A stretch of DNA of 37,342 nucleotides from assembly GCA_021799275.1 (NCBI GenBank), contig JAJZAT010000001.1, positions 225,431 to 262,772 of the forward strand. The letters are read 5' to 3'. Both the position numbers and the translations under genes were made by a program. The notes below the pieces were generated by a model. The model was given only the letters and a program-made list of their open reading frames with translations, did no database searches and had not been told where the DNA came from. Position 1 is the stretch's first letter. Every line of letters starts with the position of its first letter. The DNA comes from Bacillota bacterium. GTDB taxonomy: Bacteria; Bacillota; Sulfobacillia; JAJZYS01; JAJYTV01. Of this stretch, positions 17,424 to 24,517 are shown in pieces.

Positions 17424-18584
17424 GTGCCGCCTAGGAACTTGCGCTGGTTCTCGCCCCTCGCCCTCCTGACCCGCGCCTTCGGCCAGATCGTGATCATCAG
17501 TTACGTCCCTCTGAGCCTCGCGCGCTCCGGCAGCCACTTCTATCTCGGCTTCGGGCTCATTTACGCCCTGCCGTTCGTGATGCAGCTCATCTTCGCACCG
17601 CTCTGGGGCCATCTCCTCGACCGCAGAGGCAATGTGGCGGCCGTCGCCGCCGTGGGCTACTCGGGCTACGCCCTGATGGAGCTCGGCACGGCCTTCGCGC
17701 CGGGCATCCCGGCCATCCTTGTCGCGCTGGCGGCAGGCGGCGTCTTCGGCGCCGCCCTGTCGCCCGCAGCCAAGTGGCACAGCCTGCGCCTGCCCGACGG
17801 CGCCACGCACCTGTCGCGGGCCCTGCAGGGCGAAGCCGGAGGCTGGCTCGCGGGAGCCATCGTGCCCGCCGCCCTCTCCTACCTCGGCGTCGGGCTCTTC
17901 CATCAGCTCGCGTTCATCGGGGTCGCGACGTTGCTGCTGGCCGCGCTGAGTCTCGGCAGCGCCGCGCGGCTGCAAGCCGTCGCGGGGCCTCCCGCCCGTC
18001 CGCAGGACGGCGGCCCCGCCATCCTGCGCAGCGCCTGGTTGCCGCTCTTCGGCGTGCTTTTGCAGTTTCTCTCGGGCGAAGTCTTCTTTTCGTTCTACGG
18101 GGTCTACCTGACGACGTACCTCAAGGGCCCGCTCTGGCTCTACAGCCTGACCCTCGCGGGCACGACCGCCATCGGCCTCTGGCTCTACACGCCCGCGCTG
18201 CGCCTCTCGCGCCGGCTCGGCTCCGAGCGCGTGCTGCTCGCCACATCGCTCTGGTATCTCCTGAGCTACCTCGCGCTCTACCTTGCGCCGAGTGCCCCGC
18301 TCGCCGCGATCGTCTTCACCGTGCCGGCCTTCAGCTTCCTGCGCGTCGCGGCCAGCCTCGCGTTCGCGCAGGCCGCGCCGAACCGGAGCGGCACCGCGAT
18401 GGGCGCCTTCGACGCGGCGGAAGGACTCGCATGCTCGCTCGGCGGGCCGATCTCCGGAGCGTTCGTCGGCGCCCTCGGCCTCGTGGCGCTGCCCGTCCTG
18501 CCGCTCGCCGTCTCCGTGCTCTCGCCGTGGCCCCTGCTCCTGGCGAGACGACGGCAGGCGGCCGAGGCCACCACGGCGGACTGA
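17424..18584 (+). CDS. Major facilitator superfamily transporter
   Basis: 386 residues from GTG 17424, chosen because AAGGAG lies nine bases upstream; an in-frame GTG at 17373 has none. Twelve hydrophobic segments are visible, with the loop GHLLDRRGN between helices 2 and 3 (reduced MFS motif A) and a basic loop after helix 6. It follows sat by 66 bases in the same direction, so sulfate export or import is conceivable, but the sequence does not look like SulP or CysT families. Substrate unknown. Confidence 0.8.
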   Translation: MPPRNLRWFSPLALLTRAFGQIVIISYVPLSLARSGSHFYLGFGLIYALPFVMQLIFAPLWGHLLDRRGNVAAVAAVGYSGYALMELGTAFAPGIPAILVALAAGGVFGAALSPAAKWHSLRLPDGATHLSRALQGEAGGWLAGAIVPAALSYLGVGLFHQLAFIGVATLLLAALSLGSAARLQAVAGPPARPQDGGPAILRSAWLPLFGVLLQFLSGEVFFSFYGVYLTTYLKGPLWLYSLTLAGTTAIGLWLYTPALRLSRRLGSERVLLATSLWYLLSYLALYLAPSAPLAAIVFTVPAFSFLRVAASLAFAQAAPNRSGTAMGAFDAAEGLACSLGGPISGAFVGALGLVALPVLPLAVSVLSPWPLLLARRRQAAEATTAD

Positions 18585-18588
18585 CGCC

Positions 18589-18621
18589 GGAAGCCGGTCC
18601 ACGCGAGGTGGCCCGGCTTCC
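18589..18621. terminator. Hairpin between convergent MFS and HAD genes
   Basis: GGAAGCCGG (18589-18597) pairs with CCGGCTTCC (18613-18621) and the stem continues inward with CCAC/GTGG. It starts five bases after the MFS stop and 25 bases before the HAD stop. There is no strong T-run, so it may act on both strands as a weak or factor-assisted terminator. Confidence 0.55.
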
Positions 18622-18646
18622 TTCCGGTGCTCCGATGGTCCCCGGC

Positions 18647-19330
18647 TCAGGCCGTCTCGTCGACCGACGGCTCGGCTCCGGCCAGCCGTTCGAGCTCGGC
18701 CAGGGAGAGGCCCGCGAGGCTCCGATGGAGCCGCATGCCCTCGGGAAAGGCCATGCGGGCGGTGACAGGGTTCGGCACCACGAGGCACGGCAGGCCCGCC
18801 GCGACCGCCGCCATCGCCCCGTTCGGCGAATCCTCGATCGCCACGGCCTCGCTCGCCTGGACGCCGAGCTGGCGCAGGGCCAGAAGGAAGCAAGCGGGAT
18901 CGGGCTTGCCGCGGCCGGTCTCGTCGAAGCTTGCGATGACCGGAAAATCCGCCAGCAGGCCGAGCCGCGTCAGGTGCCGCACGACCCACGCCCTGGGCGA
19001 GCTCGAGGCGATGGCGAGCAGGACCCCCTCGGCCCTCGCCTGCCGCACAAGGTCCACGACGCCGTCGCGTGCCGCCATGACCCCGACGATCAGGTCGTCG
19101 CGGCGGCGGCGCTCGGCGCGGATCTCCTCGCGCGGCAGGGGCTGCCCGACGCGCTCCTCAAGGTAGGCGAGAACGTCGAAGGTGTGGCCGGCCGTGCCGA
19201 CGATCAGGGACCACTGCTCCAGCGGAAGCTCCTCGCCGTAACGGCCGTAGACCTCCTGCCATGTCTCATACTCGGCGCTCTCGGTGTCGATGATCGTACC
19301 GTCGAAGTCGAAGACAAGCGCTTTGATCAC
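18647..19330 (-). CDS. HAD-superfamily phosphatase in the thiamine operon
   Basis: 227 residues, GTG start overlapping the upstream MauE-like stop. HAD subfamily IA: nucleophile motif DFDGTIIDTE (about 8-17) with Asp8 and Asp10, motif II SSSPR, motif III Lys in GRGKPDP, and motif IV IEDSPNGAMAA. The cap domain is helical, as in beta-phosphoglucomutase or phosphoglycolate phosphatase-like enzymes. It is the last gene of a TPP-riboswitch operon, so dephosphorylation of a thiamine intermediate, such as thiamine phosphate, is an attractive inference. Substrate not shown by sequence. Confidence 0.85.
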   Translation of the reverse strand: MIKALVFDFDGTIIDTESAEYETWQEVYGRYGEELPLEQWSLIVGTAGHTFDVLAYLEERVGQPLPREEIRAERRRRDDLIVGVMAARDGVVDLVRQARAEGVLLAIASSSPRAWVVRHLTRLGLLADFPVIASFDETGRGKPDPACFLLALRQLGVQASEAVAIEDSPNGAMAAVAAGLPCLVVPNPVTARMAFPEGMRLHRSLAGLSLAELERLAGAEPSVDETA

Positions 19331-19776
19331 GGCTGGCCCACCTGCGCCGCGCCCAGACGCCGGCGTCGCCAGGGCAGGGCCAGAGCGAGACTCAGCAGCA
19401 CGAAAAGCCCGTCGCGCACGAAGTCCAGGGGACCGATGCCGTTCTGCACCCCGCCGAAGCAGCCGCAGCCGTACTTGCCGAACCCGTTCGTCTTCTCGTA
19501 GATGAGGAAACCGAGCAGGATGGCGTAGATGACCAGGTTGAGGACGGCCACCGGCCGCAGGAACCTGCAGGCGAGGCCCGCGGCAAAGCAGATTGCGAAC
19601 AGCAGCGCCTCACCCGCCGGCACGCTCCAGAGCGGAAACCAGACGGGGAGATGCAGGGCGGACGCCTCGAGGGAGAAGAGCTGCCCGGCCCTCAGCTTGC
19701 TCACGACGGCAAGCAGCCAGATGGCTCCGAGCACCAGAACGCCGAGGCGACGCCAGAGATACTCGCTCTGGGACAA
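19327..19776 (-). CDS. MauE/DoxX-like membrane protein
   Basis: 149 residues; TTG start with GAGGAGG eight bases upstream. Four hydrophobic helices are visible (about 10-26, 47-66, 72-93, 117-135). Between helices 3 and 4 lies KYGCGCFGG, a Cys-x-Cys pair typical of MauE/DoxX-like proteins that take part in thiol redox or electron transfer at the membrane. It overlaps the HAD gene by ATGA-type coupling (GTGA). In this TPP-controlled operon it could also be a precursor transporter component, but no known thiamine transporter family matches. Confidence 0.72.
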   Translation of the reverse strand: MSQSEYLWRRLGVLVLGAIWLLAVVSKLRAGQLFSLEASALHLPVWFPLWSVPAGEALLFAICFAAGLACRFLRPVAVLNLVIYAILLGFLIYEKTNGFGKYGCGCFGGVQNGIGPLDFVRDGLFVLLSLALALPWRRRRLGAAQVGQP

Positions 19777-19794
19777 TCCGGGGACCTCCTCGTC

Positions 19795-20457
19795 TCAGTG
19801 GTCGTAGGCCTGCTGCCAAAACATGAACTCGTGCCGGACGCCTTGGCGGAAGATCGCCCGGAGTTCCTCGCGCCGCGCAGGTACGGATCGCAGCGCCTCC
19901 GCCGCCAGGGCCTGGAGCTCCAGCACCGCGGCGCCATAGACATCGCCGGCGTAGGTCTCGATCCACGCCTCGTACGCGGGCACGGGCGACCTGCCTCGCG
20001 CCGCGAGAGCGAGCCCGACCTCGCGGTAGATCCAGTAGCAGGGCAGGACGGAGATCACGCCGGCCGCGAAGTCGCCGTGGGCGGTGTGGTGCAACAGGAA
20101 ATCGACATAGGCCTCGGTCGCGTCGCCGCGCGGCGCGGATCGCAGGTCTTGCGCGTCGCCGCCTAGCGCCGCGGTGAGGTCCTGGTGCAGCGCCGCCTCC
20201 ACCTCGAAGACGGTGCCGACGTGCCGCCAGATCGTGCGCAGGGCGCCTGCGTCCGGTGCCTTCGCGGCGAGATGCAGCAGGGCCCTGGCGAAATCCTCCA
20301 GGTAACGGTAGTCCTGCTGGAGGAAGTAGCGGAACTTCGCCTCATCCAGCGTACCGTCTTGCAGCCCCGTAAGGAAGGGGTGGTCCTGGATGCGGCGCCA
20401 GAGGTCGTCGATCACCGTCCAGAGTTCCCGCAGTTCCACAGCCTGCTGGTGCGGCAA
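19795..20457 (-). CDS. tenA: TenA-family thiaminase II / aminopyrimidine hydrolase
   Basis: 220 residues, TTG start with AGGAGGG at proper distance inside the end of thiD. Helical TenA fold with HPFLTGLQDGTLDEAKFRYFLQQDYRYLEDF near the N-terminus. The catalytic Cys140 lies in VISVLPCYWIYREVG, followed by YAGDVYGAAV and EFMFWQQAY at the end. TenA hydrolyses aminopyrimidine thiamine breakdown products to HMP for salvage. It is directly downstream of thiD, which phosphorylates HMP, so the pathway fits. Confidence 0.9.
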   Translation of the reverse strand: MPHQQAVELRELWTVIDDLWRRIQDHPFLTGLQDGTLDEAKFRYFLQQDYRYLEDFARALLHLAAKAPDAGALRTIWRHVGTVFEVEAALHQDLTAALGGDAQDLRSAPRGDATEAYVDFLLHHTAHGDFAAGVISVLPCYWIYREVGLALAARGRSPVPAYEAWIETYAGDVYGAAVLELQALAAEALRSVPARREELRAIFRQGVRHEFMFWQQAYDH

Positions 20458-20460
20458 CGT

Positions 20461-21267
20461 TCATCCCTCCTGCCACGGGGGCTGGCCGGCGTGGTGGTCG
20501 AGCGGCCCGTGGCCGCCGCCGAGTCCCGGCGCCAGGCGTATGGCCGTCTGGACGTAGGCGATGCCCCGCGCCACCGCGGCCGGCAGTTCGAGACCCTGGC
20601 CGAGTCCTGTCGCGATCGCGGCGGACAGGGTGCAGCCGGTCCCGTGGGTATGCCTTGTGTCGATGCGCCGCGCGCGGAAGCGGTAGAACCGGCTGCCGTC
20701 GTAGAGAAGGTCCTCAAGCTCGACGCCATCGCCATGGCCGCCCTTGATCAGCGCGGCTCCCGCCCCCATCTCGACGAGTTCCTGCGCCGCCCACTCGCGC
20801 TCCTTCGGGCTCTTCACCTCGTACCCGACCAGCGCCGCCGCCTCGGGAAGGTTCGGCGTCACAAGCGTCGCCATCGGCAGGATGAGGCCCTTCAGGGCCT
20901 GCTCCGCCTCCGGCGCCAGCAGCCGGTCGCCGCCCTTGGCGCGCATCACGGGGTCCACCACGAGCCGCAGACCCGGCATCGCCGCAAGTCCGGCGGCGGC
21001 CGCCTCCACGGCCGCCGTGCCGCCGAGCATGCCGCACTTGGCCGCGTCGATGCCGATGTCCTCGCGGCAGGAGCGGATCTGCGCCTCGATCGCCTCGGGC
21101 GGCAGCGGCCAGATGCCCTGCACACCGAGCGTGTTCTGGGCGGTCACCGACGTGACGGCCGCCATGGCGTAGCCGCCAAGGCGCTCGATCGTCTTGATGT
21201 CCGCTTCGATGCCCGCGCCGCCGCCGCTGTCGGAACCGGCGACGGTGAGGATCCGTGCCGGCTTCAC
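20461..21267 (-). CDS. thiD: Hydroxymethylpyrimidine (phosphate) kinase
   Basis: 268 residues of the ribokinase fold. Start GTG overlaps the upstream stop. Motifs: LTVAGSDSGGGAGIEADIKT at the N-terminus (HMP site), GMLGG, VVDPVMRAKGG, TPNLPEAAAL, KGGH and the anion-hole motif DTRHTHGTGCTLSAAIA with Cys as in ThiD. It phosphorylates HMP and HMP-P to HMP-PP for thiamine synthesis. The C-terminal tail after AIRLAPGLGGGHGPLDH is normal. Very confident. Confidence 0.95.
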   Translation of the reverse strand: MKPARILTVAGSDSGGGAGIEADIKTIERLGGYAMAAVTSVTAQNTLGVQGIWPLPPEAIEAQIRSCREDIGIDAAKCGMLGGTAAVEAAAAGLAAMPGLRLVVDPVMRAKGGDRLLAPEAEQALKGLILPMATLVTPNLPEAAALVGYEVKSPKEREWAAQELVEMGAGAALIKGGHGDGVELEDLLYDGSRFYRFRARRIDTRHTHGTGCTLSAAIATGLGQGLELPAAVARGIAYVQTAIRLAPGLGGGHGPLDHHAGQPPWQEG

Positions 21268-22322
21268 AGCCCCTGCTCGAGCGCCTTGCCGTACGCGGCC
21301 CAGAAGGGATCGACGCCGGGGTGCCTCAGCTCCTCGTCGCCGCTGTCCGTCGTGCGGACCATGCCGCGCTCCTCGGGCAGGATCTCGCCGATCGCCTGCG
21401 CCTCGATGCCCTCCGCAGCGAGCGCCCGCACCACGCCGTCCAGGTGCTCGGGACGCGCCGTGAGGAGCAACGTGCCCTCGGAGATCGCCGCGAGCGGGTC
21501 GATGCCGAGATAGCGGCAGAGCGCCGCCGTTTCCTCGCGCACGGGCACCGCCCGCGTGTCGAGCCGCACGCCGACACGCGACGCCTGCGCGATCTCAAAG
21601 ACGCCGCCGAGCACGCCGCACTCCGTCGCGTCATGCATCGCGGTGACCCCGCGTTCGCGCACACCGTAGCCGGCGGCGGCCATCGCGTCGCGCACGACGC
21701 TCATCTGGTAGAAGAGGTCCTGCGCCTTCTGCGCGAGTTCCCCGCCGATGCGCTGCGCGAGCTGATCGGGGAACGTGACGCCGAAGAGCCCTGTCGCCTC
21801 GATCGCCGCTCCCTTGGTGCACAGAACGACGTCGCCCGGTCTCGCCATCTCCGGCGTGACATACTTGTCCTCGTCTCCGACGGCGATCACCGTCGCCCCA
21901 CCGACCATCGGGTAGGCGCAGCCCTCGTAGCGCGCGGTGTGCCCCGAGATCACCGCCATGCCGAGTTCCTCCGACGTCCGGTGCATGCCGTCCCAGAGCT
22001 CCGTGAGCTCGCTCTCCGTAATCTCGAGCGGCAGGTTGAGGTCGATCGCCATATAGGCGGGCGGCAGTCCCGAGGTGGCGACGTCGGAGGCGAGGATGTG
22101 GATTGCGAACCAGGCCGCCCGCTTCATGCCGTATTGCGGCACGACGAAGACAGGATCGCAGGTGGTGGCCATGACCCGTCCCGGCGCGGTGCGCACCACG
22201 GCGATGTCCACGCCGGAGCGCGGGCCCACGAGCACCTCGGAGCGGCCGGAACCGAGACGAGGGTAGATGAGGTCCTGGAAGATCTCGGGGGATATCTTGC
22301 CTACGGCCGGAAGCTCGGGCAT
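21264..22322 (-). CDS. AIR synthase/HypE-like protein in the thiamine operon
   Basis: 352 residues from ATG 22322, which has AGGAGG eight bases upstream; an ATG at 22328 is too close to it. PurM/HypE/ThiL superfamily: N-terminal ATP-binding half with GPRSGVDIAVV and ILASDVATSGLPP, glycine-rich middle MVGGATVIAVGD, and C-terminal half with MHDATECGVLGGVFEIAQAS and SEGTLLLTARPEH. The C-terminal PRxC tail needed by HypE is absent, so it is not a hydrogenase maturation protein. ThiL belongs to the same superfamily, and this is the first gene after a TPP riboswitch. A thiamine-phosphate kinase or related salvage role is plausible but not shown. Confidence 0.8.
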   Translation of the reverse strand: MPELPAVGKISPEIFQDLIYPRLGSGRSEVLVGPRSGVDIAVVRTAPGRVMATTCDPVFVVPQYGMKRAAWFAIHILASDVATSGLPPAYMAIDLNLPLEITESELTELWDGMHRTSEELGMAVISGHTARYEGCAYPMVGGATVIAVGDEDKYVTPEMARPGDVVLCTKGAAIEATGLFGVTFPDQLAQRIGGELAQKAQDLFYQMSVVRDAMAAAGYGVRERGVTAMHDATECGVLGGVFEIAQASRVGVRLDTRAVPVREETAALCRYLGIDPLAAISEGTLLLTARPEHLDGVVRALAAEGIEAQAIGEILPEERGMVRTTDSGDEELRHPGVDPFWAAYGKALEQGL

Positions 22323-22345
22323 GTGCATTCCCTCCTGGACAACGT

Positions 22346-22374
22346 AGAAACCGCCACCCAGGCAGGGTGGCGGT
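22346..22374 (-). terminator. Riboswitch-controlled terminator
   Basis: ACCGCCACCC pairs with GGGTGGCGGT (22350-22359 with 22365-22374) and TTTC follows on the minus strand. It stands between the TPP aptamer and the first gene, the usual expression platform for transcriptional OFF control by TPP. Confidence 0.8.
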
Positions 22375-22387
22375 CCGACGTGCGGTC

Positions 22388-22471
22388 GCTTCCCTACGCT
22401 GGTATCACCCAGTTCAGGTTCGAAGGGTCGGCAGCCACGCTGCCTCTCAGCCTCGTCGAGGCTCCCCTAGC
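22388..22471 (-). ncRNA. TPP riboswitch (THI element)
   Basis: The minus strand shows the conserved THI blocks in order: GCTAGGGGAGCC, GGCTGAGAGG, ACCCTTCGAACCTGAACTGG and GTGATACCAGCGTAGGGAAGC. Binding of thiamine pyrophosphate would favour the downstream terminator and shut off the operon AIRS-like, thiD, tenA, MauE-like, HAD. A possible -10 box TAGCAT lies just upstream. Confidence 0.97.
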
Positions 22472-22527
22472 GGTCCTGCGTCCATGCTAGCACCGATGGT
22501 GGAACGTTGCGAGTCTTTCCGTCGTCG

Positions 22528-22866
22528 TCAGTAACCGACCACCTGGTAGCCTTCGTCGGTCAGCTGGACGAGCACGTCGCCCGCGCCTTGCAGATCGACG
22601 CCATACGCCCTGAGGCGATCGCTGGCACCGAGCTGCTGCGCGTTGAACTGGCACGCGAGGATCGGCACGCCCGCGCCCTTGAGCGATTCGAGCGCCTCGC
22701 GCAGCTCTCCCTTCGCCTCATCGAGCAACTGCACGCCAGGTCCGAAGAAAATAACCTTCGTCTCCGCCCTGCCGCCGCTCTTGAGGCGTGCGGCGATGCG
22801 CACGCCGGCGAGCGCCTTGCCCTCCTGTCCGGGGCCCGCGGTGATCCAGCTCGCGATCTTCGCCAT
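22528..22866 (-). CDS. DsrE-family sulfur/peroxiredoxin-like small protein
   Basis: 112 residues from ATG 22866, which has AGGAGG eight bases upstream. The alpha/beta pattern is that of DsrE/DsrF-like proteins: KIASWITAGP at strand 1, KVIFFGPGVQLL, LKGAGVPILACQFNAQQLG with one Cys, and a C-terminal VLVQLTDEGYQVVGY. The Cys after strand 4 is where DsrE-like proteins place a persulfide-carrying cysteine. It follows the HtrA gene by 29 bases and is probably under the YodB-like regulator, so a sulfur or thiol-stress role is likely. Confidence 0.8.
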   Translation of the reverse strand: MAKIASWITAGPGQEGKALAGVRIAARLKSGGRAETKVIFFGPGVQLLDEAKGELREALESLKGAGVPILACQFNAQQLGASDRLRAYGVDLQGAGDVLVQLTDEGYQVVGY

Positions 22867-22895
22867 ATCGGACACCTCCTGATTCGGTTTGGTAC

Positions 22896-23822
22896 CTAGC
22901 GGGTGTAGACGGGCGGCAGCTCCCGCACCCGGACCTGACGCGCCACCGGGTTGCCGTGGCGCACGATCCTGAGCTCCAGAGCCTGCCCCACGGGCGTTGC
23001 GCGCACCACGCGCCGCAGCGCCGCGAGCGACGGCGTCGGGGTGCCGCCGGCCGCCGTGATCACGTCGAACGGGATCAGCCCCGCGGCCTCCGCCGGGCCG
23101 CTCTCCTCGACCGTGACCACCACCACGCCGCGCTGCTCAGGCAGATCGAGCATGGCCGCGATCTCCGGCGACACGACTTCTGTCGCGCCGCGGATACCGA
23201 TCCAGGGATGCTGGGCCCGGCCGAGCTGCCGGAACTGCCCCAAGGCCAGCTCGACCTGCCAGGCCGGGATGGCGAAGCCGAGGTTCTGACCGGCGGCGAC
23301 GATCATCGTCGGAATGCCGACGAGCCGCCCTTCGAGGTCCGCGAGCGCGCCGCCCGAGTTGCCGGGGTTGATCGCCGCGTCGGTCTGCACGAGCCCGTCG
23401 AGCGGCCCGACCATGCGCTCCACCGCGGATACGACGCCGAGCGTCACGGTCCAGTCGAAGCCGAAGGGATTGCCCACCGCGAGAACCAGCTCTCCCGGGC
23501 GCAGCTCCTCTCCCGACGCGAAGGCCAGATCCCGCTGCACCGGCGGGCGCGTACGCACGAGCGCCAGGTCGTAGAGCTGATCGTACGCCACCACCTCGCC
23601 GCCGCGCGTCACACCGTCGTGGAATGTGACTGCCACCTCGTCGCGCTCATGCACGACGTGCGCGTTCGTCACGACCTCCCCGCGCGCGGCGTCGACGAGC
23701 ACGCCGGAGCCCATGCCGACGCCGCCCGCGCCCTCCGCCTCGACCCGCACCACCGCCGGCCCGACCTTGGCGGCGGCCTCCTGGATCTCCCGCGACACCT
23801 GAAGCCCGATGTGCTCGTTCAT
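22896..23822 (-). CDS. HtrA/DegP-like trypsin-fold serine protease with PDZ domain
   Basis: 308 residues. The catalytic triad is visible as His55 (VTNAHVV), Asp85 (YDLALVR) and Ser156 (NPGNSGGAL). A single PDZ domain follows from about residue 205 (WIGIRGATE, then GVVVVTVEESGPAEAAGLIPFDVI). There is no signal peptide or membrane anchor, unlike most HtrA proteins, so this one should act in the cytoplasm. ATG has AAGGGGA upstream. It is the first gene of a two-gene unit with dsrE and diverges from the HxlR regulator. Confidence 0.9.
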   Translation of the reverse strand: MNEHIGLQVSREIQEAAAKVGPAVVRVEAEGAGGVGMGSGVLVDAARGEVVTNAHVVHERDEVAVTFHDGVTRGGEVVAYDQLYDLALVRTRPPVQRDLAFASGEELRPGELVLAVGNPFGFDWTVTLGVVSAVERMVGPLDGLVQTDAAINPGNSGGALADLEGRLVGIPTMIVAAGQNLGFAIPAWQVELALGQFRQLGRAQHPWIGIRGATEVVSPEIAAMLDLPEQRGVVVVTVEESGPAEAAGLIPFDVITAAGGTPTPSLAALRRVVRATPVGQALELRIVRHGNPVARQVRVRELPPVYTR

Positions 23823-23863
23823 GTTGTTCCCCTTCCCATGCAGCGGCCCCGCGGCCGATCACG

Positions 23864-23910
23864 CTTACCTTGCGTAAGTACCTGATGGGAACGGTAGGTA
23901 ATGTACTTAC
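23864..23910. promoter_or_regulatory. Operator region between htrA-like and yodB-like genes
   Basis: GTAAGTAC (23874-23881) and GTACTTAC (23903-23910) form a perfect 8-bp inverted repeat, and CTTAC/GTAAG at 23864-23878 a second one. The minus-strand promoter TTGACA (23915-23920) to TACCGT and the plus-strand extended -10 TGCTACAAT (ending 23935) flank or overlap them. A HxlR-type dimer is likely to bind here and control both directions. Confidence 0.65.
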
Positions 23911-23958
23911 TTTTGTCAAGTGCATGTGCTACAATCCGACGCGGGAGGCGACAGGGAC

Positions 23959-24300
23959 ATGGGTTACGATCGGATGTGCCCGCGCTACCAGCAAGCCGCG
24001 CTCCTGCTCGGCAAGAAGTGGAGCGGTCTCATCCTGCGCGTGCTCATGGGTGGGCCACGTCGCTTCCACGAGTTCCGCGAGCAGGTGCCGGACCTTTCGG
24101 AACGCCTGCTTTCGGAACGCCTGCGGGAATTCGAGGAGCAGGGTCTCGTGCGGCGCGAGGTGCAGGCCTGCAGGCCGGTCCTCATTCTGTACGAGCTTAC
24201 GGACAAGGGACGGGAACTTGAGGCTGTCGTGCAGTCCATTCAAGCCTGGGCGGACAAGTGGATGCCGGCCGAGGCCTCGTTCGCTTCGGTCGAACGCTGA
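23959..24300 (+). CDS. HxlR-family regulator, YodB/CatR-like
   Basis: 113 residues from ATG 23959, with GGGAGG about ten bases upstream. The sequence closely follows B. subtilis YodB as I remember it: MCPRYQQAALLLGKKWSG, LILRVLMGGPRRFHEF, LSERLLSERLREFEEQGLV, YELTDKGRELEAVVQSIQAWAD. Cys7 matches the redox-sensing Cys6 of YodB and Cys7 of CatR. A second Cys lies in QACRPV. These regulators release DNA when quinones, diamide or aldehydes modify the cysteine. It should control itself and the divergent htrA-dsrE genes. The exact inducer is not known. Confidence 0.87.
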   Translation: MGYDRMCPRYQQAALLLGKKWSGLILRVLMGGPRRFHEFREQVPDLSERLLSERLREFEEQGLVRREVQACRPVLILYELTDKGRELEAVVQSIQAWADKWMPAEASFASVER

Positions 24301-24304
24301 ATGT

Positions 24305-24334
24305 TTGCGCCGCGCTCCGGCGCGATGCTACAAT
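24305..24334 (+). promoter_or_regulatory. Promoter of tRNA-Arg
   Basis: TTGCGC (24305-24310) and TACAAT (24329-24334) are 18 bases apart, with TG one base before the -10 (extended -10). Transcription would start just before the mature tRNA at 24348. Confidence 0.6.
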
Positions 24335-24347
24335 ACGACTGCGTTGC

Positions 24348-24423
24348 GCGCCCGTAGCTCAGTGGATAGAGCGCTTGCCTCCGGAGCAAGAGGCCGCAGG
24401 TTCGAATCCTGCCGGGCGCGCCA
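24348..24423 (+). tRNA. tRNA-Arg (anticodon CCG)
   Basis: A complete 76-nt cloverleaf. Acceptor GCGCCCG pairs with CGGGCGC. The anticodon stem CTTGC/GCAAG holds the loop CTCCGGA with anticodon CCG. The T arm contains GGTTCGAATCC. CCA is encoded at 24421-24423. The integrase gene lies 94 bp downstream, so its 3' end is the likely attachment site of the element. Confidence 0.97.
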
Positions 24424-24460
24424 AGTTTGAAACCCCGAAACTCGCTCTGGGGGCGACTTT

Positions 24461-24500
24461 CAGAAACCGAGGCACTCTCGAAAGAGTGCCTCGGTTTCTG
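24461..24500. terminator. Strong bidirectional terminator after tRNA-Arg
   Basis: CAGAAACCGAGGCACTCT and its exact complement (18 bp each) enclose a 4-base loop, with T-rich sequence on both outer sides. It ends the tRNA transcript on the plus strand and the integrase transcript on the minus strand. Confidence 0.85.
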
Positions 24501-24517
24501 CTCTTGCTAACGCTTTG

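Noticed and set aside
16167-18989. 940-codon minus-strand open frame across cysH, sat and the MFS gene
   Set aside because: No motif, no ribosome site, and both cysH and sat on the plus strand have full catalytic motifs.
21264-22322. HypE hydrogenase maturation protein
   Set aside because: The C-terminal cysteine tail is absent, no hydrogenase genes are near, and the gene is under a TPP riboswitch.
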